Source of the DNA: Sulfurovum sp. UBA5198
GTDB lineage: Bacteria; Campylobacterota; Campylobacteria; Campylobacterales; Sulfurovaceae
Direction: 5' to 3'
DNA: 64,000 bases
NCBI GenBank assembly: GCA_002412865.1
Contig: DHVW01000018.1
Location: 62,001-126,000, forward strand
The notes beneath the pieces are model-generated. The model was not told where the DNA came from. It did not search any database and was given only the letters and a program-made list of their open reading frames with translations. Position numbers and translations under genes: made by a program. Positions 1 to 6,868 of this stretch are shown here, piece by piece. Numbering within the stretch: position 1 is the stretch's first letter; each line of letters opens with the position of its first letter.

Positions 1-1207
1 AAATCAGTGTGCTTCTTGCAATCTCTTCTTTTGTTCTTTTGTAGTCATCACCATGACCGAACTCGTAACCAGTACCAACAACTTCCATGCCTAAATCTTC
101 ATAAGCACCGATAACATGTCGTGGTCTAAGTCCACCAACATATAGCATTACTTGTTTGCCTTCTAGTTTTGGTTTGTATTTTGCAACAACAGCGTCAATC
201 ATTGGTTGATATTTAGCTATCACAGCCTCTGTTTTTGCCTGTATCGTTTCATCAAACATAGCAGCTATCTTACGAAGACTCTCAGTAGTTTTAGTTGGTC
301 CAAAGAAGTTGTATTCTATCCATGGCACTTCAAACTCTTGCTCCATATGTCTAGCTATGTAGTTCATAGAACGGTAACAATGCAATAGGTTTAGTTTTGC
401 TTTTGGAGCTATTGCTAACTCTTTATATGTAGCATCACCACTCCATTGAGCGATAACTCTAAGACCCATCTCTTCTAGTAATATTCTAGAACTCCAAGCA
501 TCACCACCAATATTATAATCTCCAATAATAGATACATCATAAGGCGTAGATTCAAAATCTTTTCTAGCCGCAGTATCTGGCATAACTTCATCTCTGATCG
601 TATCATTTGCTATATGGTGACCTAGTGATTGGCTAACCCCTCTGAAACCTTCGCAAGATACAGCGATAGTAGGTTTTGAACTAATTTTTTTGTGCATTTT
701 TGCTACTGCTTGAATATCATCTCCAATTAGACCAACTGGACATTCAGACTGAATAGTTATACCGTTATTTAGTGGAAATAATGCATCTATTTCTACAAGA
801 GCTTTTTTGAGCTTTGTATCCCCACCAAAAACGATATCTTTTTCTGTAAAGTCTGTACTAAAATTCATAGTAACAAATGTATCAATACCTGTTGTTCCTA
901 TATAATAGTTTCGTCTACCTGCACGGCTATATTGACCACAGCCTATTGGACCATGAGAGATATGTATCATATCTTTTACTGGACCCCAAACAACACCTTT
1001 TGATCCTGCGTATGCACAGCCTCTTTGGCTCATTACACCTGGAACAGTTTGTTTGTTGCTTTTTGCAGTATCACAAGCACCTTTAACGCCTTCTGGTGAA
1101 TCAACACCAAGGTGTTTTTCACGATTTTTTCTTATTTTCTCTGGATAACTCTCGAGAACTTCAGCAATTGCCTCTTTTTGTAAATTTTCTAAATGTAATG
1201 GACCCAT
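1..1207 (-). CDS. nifD: Nitrogenase MoFe protein alpha chain (NifD), partial: C-terminus beyond the window
   Basis: Alpha subunit of dinitrogenase, which with NifK holds the P-cluster and FeMo-cofactor and reduces N2. About 402 codons are visible from the ATG at 1207, which has an AAGGAG ribosome site just upstream; the frame is still open at base 1. P-cluster Cys contexts are visible (RGCAYAGSKGVVWGP, GPIGCGQYSRAGRR, SECPVGLIGDD), as is the FeMo-co Cys context LLHCYRSMNYI. The His ligand of FeMo-co lies further on and is not in the window. It is the third gene after nifH, with one small gene between. Assignment to NifD rather than VnfD/AnfD rests on overall sequence and on nifE/nifN/nifB/nifV nearby. 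Confidence 0.97.
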   Translation of the reverse strand, partial: MGPLHLENLQKEAIAEVLESYPEKIRKNREKHLGVDSPEGVKGACDTAKSNKQTVPGVMSQRGCAYAGSKGVVWGPVKDMIHISHGPIGCGQYSRAGRRNYYIGTTGIDTFVTMNFSTDFTEKDIVFGGDTKLKKALVEIDALFPLNNGITIQSECPVGLIGDDIQAVAKMHKKISSKPTIAVSCEGFRGVSQSLGHHIANDTIRDEVMPDTAARKDFESTPYDVSIIGDYNIGGDAWSSRILLEEMGLRVIAQWSGDATYKELAIAPKAKLNLLHCYRSMNYIARHMEQEFEVPWIEYNFFGPTKTTESLRKIAAMFDETIQAKTEAVIAKYQPMIDAVVAKYKPKLEGKQVMLYVGGLRPRHVIGAYEDLGMEVVGTGYEFGHGDDYKRTKEEIARSTLI

Positions 1208-1232
1208 CTGTTTTCTCCTTTTATTTTAGAAT

Positions 1233-1598
1233 TTATGCGACTTTGATTCTATACAAATTCATATCATCAAATTTTCTACAAAAATCTTTTGTAGAATCTC
1301 CATCAACGGCTTTTGAAAGCTCGCTGATTTGATATTTATTTGTAAAGTAAACCATTTTAAAACCATCTTTTTCAGGCACATCTGATTTGTTATAATAATC
1401 TGCTAATGCAGTAAACAAAAATGAACCTGAAACAATAGTAAATGTCTCAATTATCTCACCCTTAGCCGTTTCGCCTGTAACCTCAATAGTCGAAAGACCA
1501 CTCAAGTCACCTGATTCTGTTTTTACTCTATCTATAACTACATCCATACTTACATCGTTGCCCATACTAGCTGGGAAGTGATAACCACATACAAACAT
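1233..1598 (-). CDS. Unknown 121-aa protein encoded between nifH and nifD
   Basis: I do not recognise a family. The product is a soluble, acidic protein of 121 residues with no signal peptide or membrane segment and only two Cys (near residue 4 and near residue 105), so no obvious metal site. The ATG at 1598 follows AAAGGAAATGAA, a good ribosome site, and the stop is 25 bp before nifD, so it must be co-transcribed with nifH and nifD. In methanogens and clostridia this position holds the PII-like nifI1/nifI2, but this protein lacks the PII end motif (RIRTGE-like). Location suggests a role in nitrogenase assembly or activity; that is inference. Confidence 0.85.
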   Translation of the reverse strand: MFVCGYHFPASMGNDVSMDVVIDRVKTESGDLSGLSTIEVTGETAKGEIIETFTIVSGSFLFTALADYYNKSDVPEKDGFKMVYFTNKYQISELSKAVDGDSTKDFCRKFDDMNLYRIKVA

Positions 1599-1637
1599 TT
1601 CATTTCCTTTGTCTATTTTATTTTATTTTTCTTCTTT

Positions 1638-1658
1638 ACTAGAGGCAAATCCTCCAGC
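1638..1658 (-). promoter_or_regulatory. Stem-loop in the nifH 3' untranslated region
   Basis: On the minus strand GCTGGAGG / CCTCTAGT can pair around a 5-base loop (8 pairs, two of them G-U), about 20 bases after the nifH stop. What follows is A-rich rather than a T-run, so it does not look like a full terminator. Hairpins between nifH and nifD are known in other diazotrophs to stabilise a nifH-only transcript and keep NifH in excess; the same role is inferred here. Confidence 0.45.
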
Positions 1659-1677
1659 AAATTCATATAATTAATAA

Positions 1678-2592
1678 TTAAAGCTCTTCAGCTTTTTTAC
1701 CAACTGCATCTTCTTCAACTTCTTCTTCAAGACCAAATTTCATCAATAGATCTTCAAGATCATCCATCTCAAGTGGAGTTGGGATAACTTTTAGGTCATT
1801 TGCGATGATTTTTCTTGCTAGTTCTCTATATTCCATAGCTTGTTCACTATTTGGAGAGAACTCAACAACTGTCATTCTTCTAAGCTCAGCTCTTTGAACA
1901 TGGTTAGATCTAGGAACAAAGTGAATTAGCTGTGTGCCGATTTGAGTTGCAAGATTTTTTGACAAATCATATTCTCTATCTGTCATACGAGCATTACAAA
2001 CAAGACCAGCTAGTCTAACACCACCTGTATTTGCATATTTTAAAATACCTTTTGAGATATTATTAGCAGCATACATTGCCATCATCTCTCCAGACATAAC
2101 GATATATATCTCTTGTGCTTTACCTTCACGAATTGGCATCGCAAATCCACCACAAACAACATCGCCCAAAACATCATATGATACGAAGTCTAGTTCGTCG
2201 TTATATGCACCCTCTTCTTCTAGAAAGTTAATAGCTGTGATAACTCCACGACCTGCACAACCAACTCCTGGCTCTGGACCACCTGATTCTGTACACATGA
2301 TGTAACCATCTGTGATAGTATCATCTTCTGGATGGAATTCACCAGCTCCTGGTTTACACACATCTTCTAATTCTAGATCCTCAACTGTACCTGCTTCACT
2401 GGCTAGTTGCATGATTGTGCATTGTGCTTTCTCGTGCAAGATTAGTCTTGTAGAGTCCGCCTTAGGGTCACATCCTACAATCAAAATCTTTTGACCATAG
2501 TAATGACACATAGCTGCTAATGTATTTTGAGATGTGGTAGATTTACCAATCCCGCCTTTACCGTAAAATGCAATTTGTCTTAATGCTGACAT
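1678..2592 (-). CDS. nifH: Nitrogenase iron protein (NifH)
   Basis: Dinitrogenase reductase: ATP-dependent electron donor to NifDK, also needed for FeMo-co maturation. 304 residues, slightly long for the family because of an acidic C-terminal tail. The P-loop GKGGIGKS is at residues 11-18. The two subunit-bridging [4Fe-4S] Cys contexts are CAGRGV and VCGGFAMPIR. The Arg in CAGRGV is the residue that DraT ADP-ribosylates in some species; no draT/draG is in this window. It is first in a nifH-unknown-nifD unit behind a clear sigma-54 promoter at 2632-2647. Confidence 0.98.
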   Translation of the reverse strand: MSALRQIAFYGKGGIGKSTTSQNTLAAMCHYYGQKILIVGCDPKADSTRLILHEKAQCTIMQLASEAGTVEDLELEDVCKPGAGEFHPEDDTITDGYIMCTESGGPEPGVGCAGRGVITAINFLEEEGAYNDELDFVSYDVLGDVVCGGFAMPIREGKAQEIYIVMSGEMMAMYAANNISKGILKYANTGGVRLAGLVCNARMTDREYDLSKNLATQIGTQLIHFVPRSNHVQRAELRRMTVVEFSPNSEQAMEYRELARKIIANDLKVIPTPLEMDDLEDLLMKFGLEEEVEEDAVGKKAEEL

Positions 2593-2631
2593 ATTATCTC
2601 CTTGATTAAATTTTGTTTACAAATATCATAA

Positions 2632-2647
2632 TGCATATAGTGTTCCA
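2632..2647 (-). promoter_or_regulatory. Sigma-54 promoter of nifH
   Basis: Minus strand reads TGGAACACTATATGCA, with GG and GC exactly 10 bases apart as required for -24/-12 recognition by RpoN. The -12 element is about 40 bp before the nifH ATG. The same 16-base pattern recurs at six other places in the nif island. I see no TGT-N10-ACA NifA site in the roughly 75 bp upstream. Confidence 0.85.
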
Positions 2648-2709
2648 TAAAGAGCAAATGAAGGAAAATTATTTTTTTATATTTAAAGTGAGTAGTTTAT
2701 GAGAAGAGC

Positions 2710-2733
2710 TTGCAAATCGTTTATGATTTGCAA
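2710..2733 (-). terminator. Inverted repeat at the end of the nifQ-like gene, possible terminator
   Basis: TTGCAAATC and GATTTGCAA form a perfect 9-bp stem around a 6-base loop that contains the stop codon of the nifQ-like gene. It sits between the end of that unit and the nifH promoter, where a terminator is expected, but the following bases (GCTCTTCTC) are only moderately T-rich. An mRNA-end or Rho-associated structure is equally possible. Confidence 0.45.
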
Positions 2734-3047
2734 CTAAAGCAGTGAATATTGTCGCTACATGTAGAACAAGCTGGTGCAACCTCGCCTATACAATCATAGA
2801 TAAACTTTTTCCATAAAACATCTTTTGGCTTCATGGTCGCTAGTACACCAAAATGAAATGCCATAAATTCACCCATTTGTACCCTGCTATCCATAAGCAA
2901 GTCTTGGTACATATGGTTTGGCAATAGTGATTTCTCTGCAACCAGTGAAGCTATATGCTCTCTAGCATAATTCGTACTTGCATAGCTTTGTAAAAAATTT
3001 GTTACTTTTTGCTCTAAGTTCATTAGGGTTTCTTCTGCTGTATTCAT
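2721..3047 (-). CDS. nifQ: Short NifQ-like molybdenum donor protein
   Basis: NifQ binds a Mo-Fe-S cluster and supplies molybdenum for FeMo-co synthesis. This 108-residue protein matches the C-terminal half of NifQ: the WKKFIYDCIGE segment followed by a Cys-rich end with spacing C-x2-C-x5-C-x2-C (CSTCSDNIHCFSC). NifQ is usually about 160-200 residues, so the N-terminal part is reduced. The ATG at 3047 overlaps the stop of the flavoprotein gene by 4 bases (ATGA coupling). Last gene of the unit starting at 5414. Family call from the motif; function inferred. Confidence 0.7.
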   Translation of the reverse strand: MNTAEETLMNLEQKVTNFLQSYASTNYAREHIASLVAEKSLLPNHMYQDLLMDSRVQMGEFMAFHFGVLATMKPKDVLWKKFIYDCIGEVAPACSTCSDNIHCFSCKS

Positions 3048-4264
3048 AATGTCATCTCCATAGCTTTTCCATTGACAATTTCGCTAAACTCATATCCAAA
3101 ATAATAAGCGTCACTTAACTCTTGCTTTGTAGGCACAAGCTTGACCTTGAATGGTTCAAGAGGGACACGAAACTTTAATGCTTTTAATCTGCTCTGCACC
3201 ATCTCTAATGCTTCGCCACTCCATCCATAGCTGCCAAAACAGCCTCCGAATTTGCCTTTTTTCTCCAATAGCATCATGCATGAGAGTAAATCCCATACTG
3301 GTTTTGGTGCATCAGAGTTGATAGTAGGCATTCCTATTAAAACGCCTGTACTCTCTTCGAGGATAGATATCATATTTTGCTCATCAAGTGCTGTCATATC
3401 ATACATATTTGCAATCATGAGATCATTTGACTCTATCCCTTCATAAAGTGCATCTGCTAAAAGCTTTGTATTTTTGTAACTTGTGACATAAAATATAGAT
3501 ATGATTTTTTTGCCATGTAATCTGACTTCTTTTGTACTCCACTCCTTATACAATTCTATGTATCTTTGCGGATTTTCTCTAATAATTGGACCATGTAGAT
3601 TGCAAATAGTATTAATCTCATACTTTTCATATAGTTTTAGGGCATTTAGAACATCACTTTTGAATGGTCTCATAATATGCTCATAGTAGTATTTGAATGC
3701 ATAATCAAAATCTCCAACTAAATCATTGAAAAGACGGCTATCAAAGTAGTGACTTCCAAATACATCTCCACTAAAAAGTATATTTTCATTGATAAGTACG
3801 CTACTCATGGTCTCTGGCCAATGTAGATTTGGTGTACTTAAAAATCTAAGTTTATAACCACCAAGTTCAAATTCTTTGTTTGTCCATACTGTTTCAAATG
3901 ACATTGATTCATTGTGAGTGATGGCTTTGAGCATAGGTGTTGCCATTGGAGAGATAAGTATCTTTGCATTTGGACATCTTTTGCTAAGCTCAGGCAATGC
4001 TCCGCTATGGTCAGGCTCAAGGTGATGCATAACGATATATTTTATCTCATCGTAATTACATACTGATTCTATTTTTTCGAAAAACTCATCTTCGAACTCT
4101 TGTTTTACTGTATCAAATAGGATAACTCCCTCGCTAGTTTTGAGAAGATACGCATTGTAAGTAGTGCCATTAGCTGTTTTCATTATAATATCAAAAGTTC
4201 TAATATCACTATCACTCACACCTACATAGTAGAGATTTTTTTTAATTTTGATTGCTTCAGCCAT
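3044..4264 (-). CDS. A-type flavoprotein (FprA/ROO family diiron flavodoxin)
   Basis: Flavo-diiron proteins reduce O2 to water or NO to N2O in the cytoplasm. The N-terminal two thirds are a metallo-beta-lactamase-type diiron domain with HHLEPDHSG (the HxExDH iron motif), GDVFGSHYF and NLHGPI; the C-terminal third is a flavodoxin domain (IFYVTSYKNT; GCFGSYGWSGEA). I chose the ATG at 4264 (406 aa, starts MAEAIKIKKN), which overlaps the upstream NifX-family gene by 8 bases, over one 14 codons upstream that adds non-homologous sequence. Placement in a sigma-54-driven nif unit suggests it removes O2 or NO near nitrogenase (inference). Substrate preference cannot be read from sequence. Confidence 0.9.
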   Translation of the reverse strand: MAEAIKIKKNLYYVGVSDSDIRTFDIIMKTANGTTYNAYLLKTSEGVILFDTVKQEFEDEFFEKIESVCNYDEIKYIVMHHLEPDHSGALPELSKRCPNAKILISPMATPMLKAITHNESMSFETVWTNKEFELGGYKLRFLSTPNLHWPETMSSVLINENILFSGDVFGSHYFDSRLFNDLVGDFDYAFKYYYEHIMRPFKSDVLNALKLYEKYEINTICNLHGPIIRENPQRYIELYKEWSTKEVRLHGKKIISIFYVTSYKNTKLLADALYEGIESNDLMIANMYDMTALDEQNMISILEESTGVLIGMPTINSDAPKPVWDLLSCMMLLEKKGKFGGCFGSYGWSGEALEMVQSRLKALKFRVPLEPFKVKLVPTKQELSDAYYFGYEFSEIVNGKAMEMTL

Positions 4265-4628
4265 GTTGATACACCAATCTTTTAAACCACAAAGGCGAAC
4301 TATCATCGTTCATATAGTTAAATAGTCTTTGGGATACTTGCTCTATGGTCTCATCTTCGCTAGCTACTTTTAATGGATATATTCCCACACTTTGAAGTAA
4401 ATTTGCAGCTTTTGGTCCAATCTGTGTCACACAAACTACATGACTCTCTTCTAAACGCTCTATTTTGTAAGCAAGCTTATCAGCCTCTTCTTCATATTTG
4501 ATAGATGCATCAGACACACCAAGTGAACAAACACCTTCTTTGGTTATCTCATAGAGAAAAAACTTTTCACACCAGCCAAAATGCTCGTTAATACAGATAC
4601 CATCTTTTGAGGCGAATGCTATCTTCAT
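4257..4628 (-). CDS. NifX/NifB-C family iron-molybdenum cofactor-binding protein
   Basis: A 123-residue protein of the dinitrogenase iron-molybdenum cofactor fold (NifX, NafY core, C-terminal domain of NifB). It opens MKIAFASKDG, has the family's INEHFGWCEKF (HFG motif) and the central VCVTQIGPKAANLL. Such proteins carry or store NifB-co/VK-cluster/FeMo-co between NifB, NifEN and apo-NifDK. It is a second copy beside nifX at 8192 and is clearly diverged from it, so the two may bind different intermediates. It lies between the TPR-NifU gene and the flavoprotein gene. Confidence 0.85.
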   Translation of the reverse strand: MKIAFASKDGICINEHFGWCEKFFLYEITKEGVCSLGVSDASIKYEEEADKLAYKIERLEESHVVCVTQIGPKAANLLQSVGIYPLKVASEDETIEQVSQRLFNYMNDDSSPLWFKRLVYQHG

Positions 4629-4661
4629 CTTGTTAGATCCACTAAATAATAGTTTATAAAA

Positions 4662-5414
4662 TTATGCCACATAGATATCTATCTCTTCATCTATGAGATT
4701 TACTAGTGTGGTTCTTATTATCTCATATGTTCCAGTAGTTGCTAGAGAACAACCAGAGCAGTTCCCACCATAAAGCATCCGTATTTCTACTTTTGGAGAT
4801 GCTTCTACGCTTAATACTATAATATCTCCACCATCTTTGAGCAAGATTGGTTTGATGTGTTCATCAATTGCATCTTGTATGAGAGACACTTGCGAATCAA
4901 GACCCTTAGCTCTAAAGTCACTATTTTTTTGCTCATCAGGTATATCTACACCTCTGCCTATGCCACCAATTTTTGATATGGCTATTGGATTACCACCTTT
5001 GGCACTTCGTAATAGATATTCAAATCCTTCGCCTAAAAGCTCTTTGTTGCTCTTGTCCTCAAGCATCATCATGCCTAGTCTCAGATTTGCCCCACTATGC
5101 CCACCTAGTGATGCTTTTTTGAAGTTCTCGATTGCAATAGCATTATCTTTTTCTACACCAATCTCATTTTGATACATCAATGCTAAATTATAATAAGCAG
5201 ATGTATTTCCGTGCACTATTGCTTTTTCAAACCACTCTTTGGCTAGTCTTGCATCTTGTGCTACGCCCTCGCCTTTTAGATATAAAAGGCCAATATTTAC
5301 CATTGCTTGGTCGTTATCACTATCAACTTCGTCTTTCCATAGTAAAAATGCTTTTTCGTATTTTTTTTGTTTATAAAATGATAGTGCTTGTGCGTGGCTC
5401 ATTTGATACCTCAA
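4662..5414 (-). CDS. Sel1/TPR-repeat protein fused to a NifU C-terminal domain
   Basis: 250 residues in two parts. Residues about 5-160 are Sel1-like TPR repeats (AMVNIGLLYLKGEGVAQDA, AYYNLALMYQNEIGVEKD, ANLRLGMMMLEDKS). Residues about 180-250 are the NifU C-terminal (Nfu) domain, with LLKDGGDIIVLSVE and the cluster-binding pair in GNCSGCSLATTG. Nfu domains assemble or carry [4Fe-4S] clusters; the TPR part probably docks on a partner. The NifU scaffold domain and NifS are absent from the window, so clusters may come from the housekeeping system. First gene of the unit with the sigma-54 promoter at 5437-5452. Confidence 0.88.
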   Translation of the reverse strand: MRYQMSHAQALSFYKQKKYEKAFLLWKDEVDSDNDQAMVNIGLLYLKGEGVAQDARLAKEWFEKAIVHGNTSAYYNLALMYQNEIGVEKDNAIAIENFKKASLGGHSGANLRLGMMMLEDKSNKELLGEGFEYLLRSAKGGNPIAISKIGGIGRGVDIPDEQKNSDFRAKGLDSQVSLIQDAIDEHIKPILLKDGGDIIVLSVEASPKVEIRMLYGGNCSGCSLATTGTYEIIRTTLVNLIDEEIDIYVA

Positions 5415-5436
5415 TAGTTAATTTTATAATTCTTTA

Positions 5437-5452
5437 TGCAAGAAGTGTTCCA
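5437..5452 (-). promoter_or_regulatory. Sigma-54 promoter of the TPR-nifU / nifX-like / fprA / nifQ unit
   Basis: Minus strand TGGAACACTTCTTGCA, GG-N10-GC, about 25 bp before the ATG at 5414. It is the left arm of the inverted repeat centred on 5454-5455. Confidence 0.82.
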
Positions 5453-5456
5453 TTCA

Positions 5457-5472
5457 AGGAACACTTCTTGCA
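5457..5472 (+). promoter_or_regulatory. Sigma-54 promoter of nifEN
   Basis: Plus strand AGGAACACTTCTTGCA, GG-N10-GC, 43 bp before the nifE ATG. Right arm of the inverted repeat; its -24 GG lies only 6 bp from the -24 element of the opposite promoter. Confidence 0.82.
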
Positions 5473-5515
5473 TAATAATGTTTAGAATAAATATCTCATC
5501 CAAAAAGGATACTCT

Positions 5516-6868
5516 ATGATGGTAAATAAAAAGCAGATAAAAGAACTTTTGAGCGAATCAGCTTGTAGTCATAATGAGCAAAAAAAGAGTAGTTGCGACA
5601 AACCAAAGCCTGGAGCTACCAGCGGTGGGTGTGCGTTTGAGGGAGCTCAAATAGCCCTATTTCCATTTGCAGATGCTGTGCATTTGGTGCATGCTCCAGC
5701 TACTTGTTTGGGTGCATCATGGGAGACCAGAGCAACTCCTAGTAGCTATGATGGTGAGAATAATACATTTTTGGGTTATAGTACAAATGTAAATACACAT
5801 GATATCATCTTTGGAGGAAATCAAAAACTAGAAGAGTCTATCGAGTATATTATGATAAACAAAAAACCAAAAGCTATTTTTGTATATGAGACATGTGTTA
5901 CTGCGATGATAGGCGATGATATGGATAATATTGCAAACAGAATGGAAATAAAATATAATATACCAGTAGTAGTAGTTCATGCTCCTGGTTTTGTAGGAAG
6001 TAAAAATCTAGGCTCAAGATTAGCTGGGGAAGCTGTGCTTGATAAACTCATAGGGACAAAAGAACCCACAGAAATTCATCCATTTGGCATAAATCTAATA
6101 GGTGAATATAATGTAACAGGCGATATGTGGCAATACACCCCAATACTTGAAAAGATAGGTATCAAAATCGTATCTACATTCGCAGGAGATGGTAGAATAG
6201 AATCAATCCAAATGGCACATAGAGCAAAGCTCAATGTCATAGTTTGTGCTAAATCCCTCATCACACTATGTCGCAAAATGGAAGAGAGATTTGGCATACC
6301 ATATATATCTGTGTCATTCTACGGCAAGAGAGACACTACTAACGCTATCAGAAGTATTGTAAATGCTTTTGGAGATGAAGAGTTGTCACGAAAAGCAGAG
6401 GCTATCATAGCCGTAGAGGAGGAGGCACTAGAAAAGAGACTATTGCCATATAGAGAGATACTAAATGGTAAAAAAGCTATTTTAAATACAGGCGGGAATA
6501 AATCATGGTCAATAGCATCAGCTCTTCAAGATATGGGTATAGATGTTGTAGCCACAAGTGTAGCCAAGTCAACTCTTGAGGATATCGATATAGCTAAAAG
6601 CTATGTAAAGATACTTATGAAATCACCTGCCAATGAACAAGCTAAGCTTATTGATGAGCATGGTGTTGAGATATTGCTAGCAGGTGGGAGAAGTCTCTAT
6701 ACTGCTATCAAGAAAAAAATAGCCTTTGTAGATGTAAATCAAGAGAAGAAAATAAGCTATGGGGCCTATGGTGGATTAGAAAATTTAGCAAAAGATGTTT
6801 GTGCGGCGGTACAAAATCCTGTATTTTCAATAGTAGGCACAAAAGCCCCATGGGAGAAACAGATATGA
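5516..6868 (+). CDS. nifE: Nitrogenase FeMo-cofactor scaffold protein NifE
   Basis: NifE forms the NifE2N2 scaffold on which NifB-co is turned into FeMo-co. 450 residues, normal length. Cluster Cys contexts are GGCAFEGAQ, HAPATCLGASW and YETCVTAMIGDD; the NifD-like fold continues with IIFGGNQKLEESI and GEYNVTGDMW. The start is ATG 5516 (spacing 6 from AAAGGA) or the adjacent in-frame ATG at 5519. The N-terminus is slightly extended, with extra Cys at about residues 17 and 27. The stop overlaps the nifN start (ATGA), so the two are translationally coupled. Confidence 0.97.
   Translation: MMVNKKQIKELLSESACSHNEQKKSSCDKPKPGATSGGCAFEGAQIALFPFADAVHLVHAPATCLGASWETRATPSSYDGENNTFLGYSTNVNTHDIIFGGNQKLEESIEYIMINKKPKAIFVYETCVTAMIGDDMDNIANRMEIKYNIPVVVVHAPGFVGSKNLGSRLAGEAVLDKLIGTKEPTEIHPFGINLIGEYNVTGDMWQYTPILEKIGIKIVSTFAGDGRIESIQMAHRAKLNVIVCAKSLITLCRKMEERFGIPYISVSFYGKRDTTNAIRSIVNAFGDEELSRKAEAIIAVEEEALEKRLLPYREILNGKKAILNTGGNKSWSIASALQDMGIDVVATSVAKSTLEDIDIAKSYVKILMKSPANEQAKLIDEHGVEILLAGGRSLYTAIKKKIAFVDVNQEKKISYGAYGGLENLAKDVCAAVQNPVFSIVGTKAPWEKQI

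Larger units (their letters stand above)
5435..5474. repeat. 17-bp perfect inverted repeat made of two divergent sigma-54 promoters
   Basis: Arms 5435-5451 and 5458-5474 are exact reverse complements (GGAACACTTCTTGCATA on the plus arm) separated by 6 bases. Each arm is a complete sigma-54 core, so the -24 elements of two promoters face each other across the 6-base centre. As RNA or single-stranded DNA it would form a very stable hairpin. Confidence 0.9.

Noticed and set aside
206..1332. Plus-strand open frames of 60-78 codons across the left end
   Set aside because: They are antisense to nifD, with no ribosome sites and no family resemblance; the minus-strand frame is clearly NifD.
1233..1598. 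NifI (PII-like) between nifH and nifD
   Set aside because: Position fits, but neither the T-loop nor the RIRTGE end motif of PII is present.
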